Made by a program: the position numbers and the translations under genes. Shown here piece by piece: positions 24,720 through 34,478 of a stretch of DNA of 64,000 nucleotides; within the stretch, counting starts at the first letter, position 1; each line of letters starts with the position of its first letter. Source of the stretch: Euonymus europaeus (taxonomy: Eukaryota > Streptophyta > Magnoliopsida > Celastrales > Celastraceae); contig OY756967.1 in the NCBI GenBank assembly GCA_963580455.1, forward strand, positions 5,416,501 to 5,480,500, read 5' to 3'. A model generated the notes under the pieces. The model did not search any database, had not been told where the DNA came from, and saw only the letters and a list, made by a program, of their open reading frames with translations.

Positions 24720-26045
24720 GTCATATGTCACCCTTATCTTATCTCGTAAGCTATTTGAAAACTTGGGGTATTATATGCATAATATTTGTAGCCGCCACAC
24801 TTTTCTATTTTTTTAATCTTACTTACAAAATAAGTAACTTGCACAAAATGAGTAATCCATCTATTTTACTCATAATATGCAGCCACCTCATCAGATTACT
24901 TATATTCTTCCATAAAATGTGGTAAGTTGCATAATATTTGCAGCCGCCACACTTATCTATTTTTTTCAATCTTACTTATAAAATAAGTAACTTGCACAAA
25001 ATGAGTAATCCATCTATTTTACTCATTATATACATCCACGTCATCAGATTACTTATCTTTTTGCATAAAAGGTGGTAAGTTGCATAATATTTACAGTCGC
25101 CACACATACCTTTTTTCTTAATCTTACTTACAAAATAAGTAACTTGTACAAAATGAGTAATTCACGTATTTTACTCAGAATATGCAACCACCTCATCAGA
25201 TTACTTATCTTCTTGCATAAAAGGTGGTAAGTTGCATAATATTTGCAGCCGCCACACTTACTTATATTTTTTAATCTTACTTAAAAAAGTAAGTAACTTA
25301 CACAAAATAAGTAATCCATATATTTTACTCATAATATGCAGCCACCTCATCAGATTACTTATCTTCTTGCATAAAAGGTGGTAAGCTGCATAATATTTGC
25401 AGCCGCCACACTTACATATTTTTTTTAATGTTACCTACAAAATAAGTAACTTACATAAAATGAGTAATCCATCTATTATACATTTTTACTCATAATATGC
25501 AGCTACCTCATCAGATTACTTATCTTCTTGCATAAAAGGTGGTAAGTTGCATAATATTTACAGCGGCCACACTTACCTTTTTTAAGTATTTTACTCATAA
25601 TATGCACCACATCAACAACTTACTTATCTTCTTGCATAAAAATTGATAAGTTGCATAACATTTTCAGTCGCCACACTTACTTATTTTTTTAATTTTACTT
25701 AAAAACTAAATAACTTGTAGAAAATGAGTTATTCACGTATTTTACTCATAATATACAGTCATCTCATCAGATTACTTATCTTTTTGCATAAAAGGTGGTA
25801 AGTTGCATAATATTTGCAGCCGCCACATTTACCTTTTTTTTTAATATTACTTAAAAAATAAGTAACTTGACAAAATGAGTAATTCACGTATGTTACTAAT
25901 AATATGCAGCCACCTCTTCGGATTACTTATCTTCTTGCATAAAAGGTGGTAAGTTGTATAATATTTGCAGCCGCCACATACACTTACTTATGTTTTTTAA
26001 TTTTACTTAAAAAGTAAGTAACTTGCACAAAATGAGTAATTTAAT
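24720..26045. repeat. 152-bp satellite array, nine partial or full units
   Basis: The landmark aatatttgcagccgccacac recurs at 24781, 24933, 25086, 25238, 25392, 25553, 25657 (diverged), 25809 and 25960. Spacings are 152, 153, 152, 154, 161, 104, 152 and 151 bp. Each unit also has acctcatcagattacttatc, cttgcataaaaggtggtaag and aagtaacttgcacaaaatg. The array ends about 0.67 kb upstream of thioredoxin A. Confidence 0.93.
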
Positions 26046-26718
26046 ATAATTTAATGTTTTTTTCAGACATTTGTCATTTATTATTTTTATTAAATAAAAT
26101 AATAATTATTTTTTGCCACATCTCATTTTATTGATGGCACATGTCAAAATGAAAATAATTAACCTGCTAAAGCATATGAACAAGTTAAGTAGGACAATCA
26201 AATTTATGATTCCAATCTTGATCCAATAGTTATGACATGTTTGTTGTGAATTTTAGTGAACAGTGTTACATATTTATTGTGAATGGTTATGAACAGTTAA
26301 TTTTTGACAGGTTATCATTTGTTGTGTACAAAGGTACCATTTCAGTTTTGAATAGTCATCATTTTGTTGTGGAGAGCGAGCGTTAATTGTTACCATTTTT
26401 GACATATGGCAGAATTTTATCCATAATATTTATTTTATTAATTTATTTATTATATATCTGAAAAATATCACGTCAATACTAAACAATTTATTTTATCACC
26501 TGCAATAATCGATTATAATATTAAAATAATTTACGCCTCATGATGCTGGAAGACATCATAGAGGAGCCCCTTGCATCCAGACAAAGACCAAATTTGGGTC
26601 CAGCCCATCCCATATCAGTGAAATCCATGTCCCAAAAATAAATCTCGGAGATGCCAATCTTTGTATTCCTCTCCCCCGTAGTAGTTGCGTAAACAAGGAG
26701 CAAGATATCCAACGCGGA
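26046..26718. other. Upstream region of thioredoxin A
   Basis: AT-rich to about 26520, then a GC-richer stretch. Homology to the copy-B leader begins around 26640 (attcctctcccccgtag). 26535-26640 has no counterpart in copy B and is of unknown origin. Confidence 0.5.
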
Positions 26719-27336
26719 ATGGGATCTGCTTTTTCTTCCTGGATCGGGGGTAGCGCCACCGCCACAGAGGATTCATCATCAGAGGAGCCTTCTTTAGTCA
26801 CATCGTTCCACTCGTCCGCCCGGTGGCAACTCCACTTCAAGGAAACAATGGAAACTCCTCAGTTGGTATGAATCTCTGTCTGACTAAATATTTGCTTCAA
26901 ATTTACATTTCTGTTCAATTTATGCGACGGATTGTAAGTTGAATCTCAATAGTGTCACGTTGTTTGAGTGAAAGATGGTCATAGATTTCACGGCTTCATG
27001 GTGTGGTCCTTGTAAATTCATGGTGCCCGTAATCAAAGTCATGGCTTCCAAGTTCACCGATGTCCAGTTCTCCAAAATCGATGTCGACGAGTTGAAAGTA
27101 AGGCCCCTCTCTATTTGCTGTCACATGTTCCCAATCTTCATTGACAAATTTTACTGATCGATACCTTCTGATATTTTGTTCTGTGATAGGATGTAGCCCA
27201 AGAATTCAAAGTCCAGGCCATGCCCACTTTTGTGCTTGTGAAGAAAGGAAAGGAAGTGGATAGAGTGGTTGGGGCCCACAAGAATGAGCTTGAGAAGAAG
27301 ATCGAAAAGCACAGGGCTCTCCAAGCTGTTGCTTGA
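26719..27336 (+). CDS. TRXH2: Thioredoxin h, subgroup II (TRXH2-like), copy A
   Basis: Small disulfide reductase of the cytosol and endomembranes. Three exons (26719-26865, 26975-27097, 27190-27336) join in phase to 138 aa. [11 protein letters not shown] at the N-terminus has Gly2 and Ser6, fitting the N-myristoylation pattern seen in h2-type thioredoxins. An acidic Ser-rich extension and [10 protein letters not shown] follow. The active site WCGPC spans residues 58-62 in [11 protein letters not shown]; the cis-Pro motif is AMPTF (100-104); it ends [10 protein letters not shown]. The intron positions are identical in copy B at 33086-33702. All residues required for activity are present. The start was chosen because it gives the h2-type extension. 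The TATA box seen in copy B is not conserved here. Confidence 0.93.
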
Positions 27337-27945
27337 AACATTTATAGCCTCAATTCAAGTGAGAAGTCTGATGCACTCTCCCCTTATGTGTGTTGTCTTC
27401 AATTAGTATCTTATTTTTGCAAGAATGATAATGATAATGATTAAGATGGAGTATGCTGGATGTTTCTGTGATGAACGATAAACTAGTATACTTGTTGACC
27501 AGGAATGCGAATATGTTTCCATTCTATAGTATTTGTGGTGTGATATGCTCAAAGTTGTATTCCTGTACAATGCCTTCTTTTTTCTATAAAACTCAAGATC
27601 AGAATGTATTTTTTACTCTTTTTAACGTCAATTGACAGCTTATACTCTGTTCTAGATTCAGTTTCAAAGTTGTATTTTGCAGTCAAAAGTCGTAGTGAGA
27701 GTTGATGTGCAAAATTACCATAGTTCGTAGTCAAATAAAACTGAGCTTGAATTCCCTTTCTTATCCGTAACTGAGCTTTGTGATCCTCCTTTCTTGGGTT
27801 GTCTTTTGTCACTTTATCTTTTTAGGTGTCTCTTTTGAATTATCCTATGATTTTTTTTTTTAAAAAAAAAATCCCCTCGGACGGTCACCATCATCTTTAT
27901 CTAAACGCTAAACCCAAATCCTTTTCAACATATATTTAAAGTGTT
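27337..27945 (+). repeat. 3' flank of thioredoxin A, duplicated downstream of copy B
   Basis: Closely matches 33703-34235 in order: tcaattcaagtgagaagtc, gttgatgtgcaaaattacc, tttgtgatcctcctttctt, cggacggtcaccatcatct. Indels are scattered. This shows that the duplication extends past the gene. A short extra copy of gtgatcctcctttctta lies at about 28200. Confidence 0.85.
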
Positions 27946-30209
27946 GAAACCTCACTTTTTATGCGATTAGGGTTATGAAAAAATGTCAGTGGCTGGTAAG
28001 GAGTAGGCTGATCTTGGTGTGGGGAGCTGTCTTTGAACATTCAACAGCCTTTGTTGGATATTGCCTGCAGATTTACAGCATGCAGAATGCTCATCTTACT
28101 TTTCAAAGGCAGTCAATTTGGAAGGACCCAGCTCCTAATAACTTCATCTGTTCGACGGTAGCAGTTTCTGATTTTATGAGATTAAGACTACTAATGCTTG
28201 TGATCCTCCTTTCTTACATTGTATATTGCAACTTTTTTCTTTACGCACTTCTTTTGAACTCTCTTTATGCCTTTTTCAAGGTTACAGTTGCTTTGACTTT
28301 CTTTTGTTAAGGTAATCCCCCATGTCAGAATCTCACATAATCTAAGGGGTTAATTATACTTAATAACACCGAAAGATAGGGTCTCTTATACTTTGGTTAT
28401 CGTATGATTTTTTGTTATGAAATCTTCATTTCAATCGTAAAAGTGATATAATTTAATCACACTGGCTGAATTTATACAATAATGGTGAGAGGGCTTGTTG
28501 ATGTGGCTTTTTAAACAATGAAAATCGTTCAAACTATATGCTAATGTGGATAATAAATTTATTTTTAAAAAAACTGAGATTTCAGTGCAGTTGATTTTAC
28601 CTCGAATAGAACAACATTGATTTGGCAGTCACGTTATGTTCCTGTTAAACTAGTTCAACATAATCACTCAAAGTACATTAACTTATGACATTAATCTTTA
28701 CCAAGATTAAAACCAACATTAACTTTCCAAATGTTAATGCGCCATAATATAGTACCAGGAAGGACATACATTCCTTAAAAATAAAACTTTTATTTGGCAA
28801 AACTGAAGTGGTAATACTAAACTGTAAGTTTTTGATAGAGTTAATTTGTTCATAGAGTAAAAACTGTTAATTTATCAAATATTTAAAATAAGACGGGTAG
28901 TATTTGAAAGAAATTTTCACTGACCAGATGATGGAAACTTCATTTCTTCATAGAATTGCCAAATTCTCAGGGAAGAAAAAATAGAGAGATTGCAAAATAG
29001 GTCCCATCAACCACTATTCTTTTCCATGAATCCCCCACCTAGAACAGTTTTTTATAGTTCTTACCGAAATGAATACGAATTTATCAGAGCCAGGAAAACC
29101 CTCAATTAACCATACCAAAACCAGCAATAATTAAAAAGAGAAAAAAAAAATTCCCACTCGTGAAACCAAAGAATTCAACCAATCAAATTATCACATTTTC
29201 CATGCCTCTGAAAATTTTCAAGATCTGATATGATATGTTTGAATCCATACTCTGCGAAGAAGAAGAAAATCACTAATCTGATATGGAGAAGCGTAACTGG
29301 TCGGAGATGTGCTGCCTGACCTAGACTTACTCGATCTACAACAAGCTAACCTGGTCGGATGAGAGAGTAGCAACAGATCGGAGTCGCTCATTCAACAAAA
29401 CTTTCGCCCGAGAGCGCAATACCAGGGTCGAGGGAAGCACAAGTGAGAGATAAACAAGGGCAGTTGGGTAATTTTGTTAGAGCGTTCAAAATATAAGAAA
29501 CGTAAATTTTAATATCGTATAAGTTGTCAAATAAATCTTATGGTATTTAGTTGAGCATAAATTTGTAATACGTAACCAATCAATTTACTACTAGGATATG
29601 CAAAATATTTTAATAATGAAATAAAAGTTATCGAATATGAAAATTGTTCGAAAAAAATTTACGCGTCGAGTTCAAATATGTAATTTTTTTCGAAATCTAA
29701 CATATATTTTGAGACACAAAAGGACAAATGTGTGAGAGACAGGGGCAATAGAAGAAATTAAAGGAATTTTTTGGTGTGTGTTGACATGGATGAGTAATAA
29801 GCTTCTGAGTGGAGAAAATGAGCATATATATACGCTCTACCATAATCTACACATGAGCGTGGCATGCAACGGGTGTCATACGCTAGTGTATTATAATCTC
29901 GTTTGGTGAGACTAGCGTGGCTTAGCTTCTCACATTGGTGTAGCAAGCTCACGCCCTCTCAACCAAATAGAGATCTACTGTACAAGTTATCAAATAAGTT
30001 ATGTTGATATTTGATATAGCTAAAGTTATGATAACGTATAAACTGTTAAATTACTATTAAAGGTATTTAAAGTACTTCAATAATAAAATAGAGAATTTAA
30101 GTTATAACATATATTCAAGTGATTTTTCTTTTAAAAAGAAATTATTAAAAGTATTAACATGTAATTATTTAATTATAAACATACATTGTGCAACATAAAT
30201 TTTACAGAC
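27946..30209. other. Unit-1-specific spacer
   Basis: 2.3 kb with no counterpart at the same place in unit 2, where only about 0.35 kb separates the corresponding points. It holds a minus-strand 57-codon open frame at 29222-29393 (MSDSDLLLLSHPTRLACC...) in a GC-richer patch. I do not recognise it. No other gene-like signal was seen. Confidence 0.45.
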
Positions 30210-30722
30210 AATAAGGGTTTGTGAGGAAGGAACACAACCTCCAGTATAGGATTTCACATTAAAGTCTTGGTTGTTTAAGTTGTCCCCTCAGTGATTCTAA
30301 GATTAGAAAGGAAAAAGGAATGCTTTTTTTGTTTGAAGTATGACCCAATCTACCCAACTAGATCAAATATGTAACAACAATGGTGGAAGTAAATTAAATA
30401 CTACTTCAAGTAGTGGATCTCTTGCCTCAGTTAAGAGGAGTAATGGAAAGAACAGGCTCAAAATCGCGATCAATTCCTTTTGTCAAATCCCCCAGCAGCC
30501 GCTCGAGCCCTTCCCGCGTGCCACAAATGATCTAAGAAAAGGAAGAATCCTAGAACAAAATGAGACAGTGGATGATGGCATAATGCCAGGCAAAACATAT
30601 TTGATTACAAAGACAAAAAAGAGAGGATAAGGCATACTTGTACGAGGTTGAGACAGGGAGCACTACAGTAATTTAAGTTCAGGTTGAAACTTGTAGCTTG
30701 CAATTTCTGCTCATCTTTTTGC
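30210..30722 (-). pseudogene. Scrap of the H+-ATPase gene (last intron plus end of exon 20)
   Basis: Matches 34589-34840 of the intact ATPase gene: ataagggtttgtgagg, cagtgattctaag, gccaggcaaaacatattt, cgaggttgagacagggagc, gttcaggttgaaacttgta. It covers the last intron and the final codons of exon 20 (AEIA-encoding end); the donor GT has become CT. An extra block at about 30303-30562 is absent from the parental copy. At 30722-30728 homology switches abruptly to the NDUFAF7 intron, which marks the duplication junction. Confidence 0.85.
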
Positions 30723-30726
30723 CTTT

Positions 30727-31305
30727 TTATTCCATCGACTTTTTTTTCTTTGTTTTCACTTGCAAATGTTTGGATATAATTGGTATGTCAATTTAGTTTC
30801 AGGTGACTTATATTTTTGGAATTGTATGCTTCTTTCCCCACACTAATTTCTCTCAAGCTAATTGTTTTCCAGGCGATCCGAAAACACAAGTTTGTCGACA
30901 TACTTGATGATCTTGGGACTGTTGATCTTAGTGCATATGTTGATTTCCTTCCATCAGGCACTCCGTCGAGGAAGCTTCAACCTTCAAGTGATTGTCTTGT
31001 CGCCTAGTGTTGCATTTAGAAAGATAATAAAATTATATATTATTTTAAAAAATTACATAATATATATATACACACGAATATAGATTAATCCTTTGATATA
31101 TTTTGAAATATGTTTCTAGAAGATGTCTATGTCCATGGTCCAATCATCCAACCTCAGTTTCTTGGTTCACTTGGAATAAATTTTCGAATTGATGCATTGT
31201 TTCAGAGCTGCATATATAGACAAACAAGCTGATTCTCTTAGAACGGAGTATTCGAGTCTGGTAGAAGAAGGTGAATCCCCCTTCTGGGAGGGGCCTACAA
31301 CTTAA
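30727..31305 (+). pseudogene. NDUFAF7/MidA-like pseudogene, copy 2
   Basis: Second copy of the segment at 18912-19280. The intron begins abruptly at the duplication junction, then exon sequence from about 30874: AIRKHKFVDILDDLGTVDLSAYVDF. A single missing base after VDF moves the following IRHSVEEAS out of frame. About 31120-31305 gives DVYVHGPIIQPQFLGSLG, then INFRIDALFQSC, then further frame breaks and EGESPFWEGP-like sequence. A filler of about 100 bp (31010-31115, AT-rich) separates the two. It is clearly non-functional. It is less decayed than copy 1, but lacks the extra upstream exon because of the breakpoint. Confidence 0.78.
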
Positions 31306-31479
31306 AGCAAAGCATTTTCATAATTTAAAATTATGAAATACAATTGGATAATAAACATACCCTTAAACTGCTGACTAGGATGATTTTCAATTTTTTTCAG
31401 AAATCAAATAATGTAACTAGCTAAGTTAAACAAAGTAACTATGGTAAAGTTGACCCAAACATTTCAAAACCCAAAACCC

Positions 31480-31690
31480 ACCCATTTCACACTCTCACTG
31501 TCTGCCACTCTCACTTTCTCTCTTTCTTTCTCTCTCCCCCTCTCTTCCTCCCTTAGTTGAAATCCGGCCTTCGAGGAGTATTTTTTTCAATGGAAAGGTG
31601 AAATCGGTGCCAATTGTCAAGATGAAATCAATGGTGGTGGCTTGCGTCGATTTGTCATCGGTGGTGGCTAGATCTGAAGCCACATCTCCT
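31480..31690. other. CT-rich tract followed by short open frame
   Basis: CT-rich 31490-31555, then sequence open on + from 31598 for 85 codons (MKSVPIVKMKSMVVACVDLS...). It resembles no family I know. It looks like a leader or first-exon remnant at most. Confidence 0.2.
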
Positions 31691-32465
31691 TCTACTCATA
31701 TAGGTTTTTCAGCCAAGCATTATCACCAAGATCATGTAAATAAACCATCAATATTTAGGTTTCTGCAAAACAAGCCAATGTCAATTCAGAGTAATTATGT
31801 TAAACGTTTAGATTATCACATTATCCTTTCGCTTATTACATTACACTGTAATTAAACCCAAAAAACTCAGCAAATACTTGTACACCTCAATGTTGTCTTT
31901 TGTTATGAATATTCTCTAACAAAAAAGCCATTCACAATGCCATAATCTTAGTAGAAATTGAACATTCCATCTATTGTGTCAAGATCGTGCATAGCCAATA
32001 ATAATTACACTAAATGTTCATATTACATTACATTACCATTTCTGTTTATTACATTACACTATAATTAAACTCAGAAAAGCCCAACAAATACATGTGCACT
32101 TCAATGTTGTATTTTGTTATGGATATTCTCTTAACAGAAAGGCCATTCACAGTGCCATAATCCTAGTAGAAATTGAACATTTCATCCACTGTGTCAAGAT
32201 CTTGTAGATAAATCATCAATGTTTGAGTTTCTACAAAACAAGTGAGTAAAATGTCAGTCCAGAGTAATTACACTAAGTGTTCAAATTATCACATTAACCT
32301 TTCCATTTATTACATTACACTATAATTAAACCCAGAAAAACTCAGCAAATACTTGTGCCCCTCAATGTTGTCTTTTGTTGTGAATATTTTCTTAACAAAA
32401 AATTCATTCATTATGTCATAATTCGTGTAGAAATTGAACATTTCATCAACTATGTCAAACACCAT
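31690..32465. repeat. Three-copy long tandem repeat (213/261-bp spacing)
   Basis: The landmark ttattacattacac occurs at 31833, 32046 and 32307. Each is followed by attaaacccagaaaaactc, caatgttgtcttttgtta and gtagaaattgaacatttcat. The second unit has lost about 50 bp including atcaatgtttgagtttct. Confidence 0.85.
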
Positions 32466-33001
32466 TAATTCCGTTCAGCGGTGCATTCGATGCAATATCT
32501 ATACCACATTGGTAGATAGCATAAAAAATTATCAGATGAGTACTGCATACACGTCCTACAAGGCTACAAAACTATCGCCAAATGAAACTTATTTAAGAAA
32601 CTAAAAGACTGAGATGTTCAGAATAATAACACAATACCTTCATATTATCACAATACTCTTTCAGTGTATTACAATAAATTGAAAGATAATTACATATACA
32701 AAAGTACGAACCTAACAGAATAATTAAATTATGGGAGCCTCTAAATGTACCACCCTCTTCTACTCTATACGCCACCATGGCACACCAAATTCTACACACT
32801 AATTATTTATTCTATACACCACCCTTTCCTCGTGACTCTTAATCTCTACAATTATTTTAACATTTTTTTTAAATAAATTCTCTAATTTTTAAAATTTATA
32901 TATACATCCATTAATTATTATTTTTATATTTTATGTACAATAATTAAAAGATAGTGAATATATATGAATAATTTTATTTTATTTTTATTGCTTGCGTATT
33001 T

Positions 33002-33009
33002 TATATATA
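33002..33009 (+). promoter_or_regulatory. TATA box of thioredoxin B
   Basis: TATATATA lies 77 bp before the ATG at 33086, a normal distance for a plant core promoter with a leader of about 50 nt. The aligned position in copy A (near 26640) reads caaaaataaatct. Confidence 0.5.
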
Positions 33010-33085
33010 CCTCTGAAATCCCGCTCTTGGTATTCTTCTCCCCCTTGGTAGCTGCGTACACAAGGAGCAAGATATCCAGCACGGA

Positions 33086-33702
33086 ATGGGATCTATTCTC
33101 TCTGCTTTGACAGGAGATTCCGCCTCCTCCACAGAGGACTCATCATCAGAGGAGCCTTCTTTAGTCACATCATTCCACTCTTCCGCCCGGTGGCAACTCC
33201 ACTTCAAGGAAACAATGGAAACTCCTCAGTTGGTATGAATCTCTGTCTGACTAAACATTTGCTTCGAATTTACGTGTCTGTTCAATTTATGCGACGGATT
33301 GTAAGTTGAATCTGAACAGTGTCATGTTGTTTGAGTGAAAGATGGTCATAGATTTCACGGCGTCATGGTGTGGTCCTTGTAAGTTCATGGTGCCCGTAAT
33401 CAAAGTCATGGCTTCCAAGTTCACCGATGTCCAGTTCTCCAAAATCGATGTCGACGAGTTGAAAGTTAGCCCCTCTCTATTTGTTTTCTCATGTTCCCAA
33501 TCTTCATTGAAGAATTTTACCGATCGATACCTACTAATATTTTGTTCTGTGATAGGATGTAGCCCTAGAATTCCAAGTGCAGAACATGCCCACTTTTGTG
33601 CTTGTAAAGAAAGGAAAGGAAGTGGATAGGGTGGTCGGGGCCAAGAAGGCTGAGCTTGAGAAGAAGATCGAAAAGCACAGGGCTTTCAAAGCTGCTGCTT
33701 GA
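33086..33702 (+). CDS. TRXH2: Thioredoxin h, subgroup II (TRXH2-like), copy B
   Basis: Duplicate of the gene at 26719-27336, with the same three-exon structure: 33086-33232, 33342-33464, 33556-33702, 138 aa. The N-terminus [10 protein letters not shown] keeps Gly2 and Ser6 for likely acylation but differs from copy A over residues 4-16. The active site [11 protein letters not shown] is unchanged. The residue before the cis-Pro motif differs (QNMPTF against QAMPTF), and the tail is AFKAAA. The second intron begins GTTAGC rather than GTAAGG, a weaker donor. It lies convergent with the H+-ATPase gene, whose stop is about 780 bp away. The frame is fully open, so it is probably active. Confidence 0.93.
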
Positions 33703-34478
33703 AGCTTTGATAGCCTCAATTCAAGTGAGAAGTCTGATGCACTCTCCCCTTATCTGTGATAAACTAGTATACTTGTTGACCAGGAATGCTACTTGGTTGA
33801 ATATGTTTCCATTCTAGAGTATTTTTGGTGTGATATGCTCAAAGTTGCAATATTCCTGTACAATGCCTTCTTCTTTTTTTCTATAAAACTCAAGTCCATA
33901 ATGTATTTTTTACTATATTTTTTAATGTTCTTGTTGATAAATTGACAGTTTATATTCTATTCTAGATTCAGTTTCAAAGTTGTATTTTGTAGTCAAAAGT
34001 CATAGAGATAGTTGATGTGCAAAATTACCATAGTTCGTTTGTCAAATAATACTGAACTTGAATTCCCTCTCTTGCCGTAATTTGAGCTTTGTGATCCTCC
34101 TTTCTTACGTTGTCGTTTGTCAAAAAAAAAACCAACCTTTTTAGTTATCTCTTTTATTTTATTTTTGAAAACAAATCCCTTCGGACGGTCACCATCATCT
34201 AAACCCTCAACCCAAATCCTTTTCAACATATATATAGAATGAAAGATTTAACGAACAAGCAACAATGAGAAGCAAATTGACATTATTCAAGAACTGTTGT
34301 CTAATGATAATTTCTGGTTTCTACATTAAAAAATACATTAAAGGCTACATTCTCAAGGCTTGTAGGGGTATACAACTATGCATCTAGGCCCCTGTTTGAT
34401 TGGCTGTTTGATTGGGAGGTACATAGCTTATCACGCCAGCCTATCCACCTTCCTTGGCTTGTCTCACCAAACAGCCAA
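33703..34478. other. Spacer between thioredoxin B and the H+-ATPase
   Basis: 33703-34235 repeats the 3' flank of thioredoxin A. 34235-34478 is the likely 3' UTR and downstream region of the convergent ATPase gene. It has a local fold-back of ctgtttgattggctgtttg against caaacagccaatcaaacag (about 34390-34486). Confidence 0.55.

Noticed and set aside
24720..26045. Regularly spaced repeats resembling a CRISPR array
   Set aside because: The 152-bp units are repetitive along their whole length rather than short repeats with unique spacers, and the genome is plant nuclear DNA. It is a satellite.
26556..26840. Minus-strand frame [14 protein letters not shown]...
   Set aside because: Antisense of thioredoxin exon 1. 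The same frame appears antisense to copy B, as expected for a duplicated gene.
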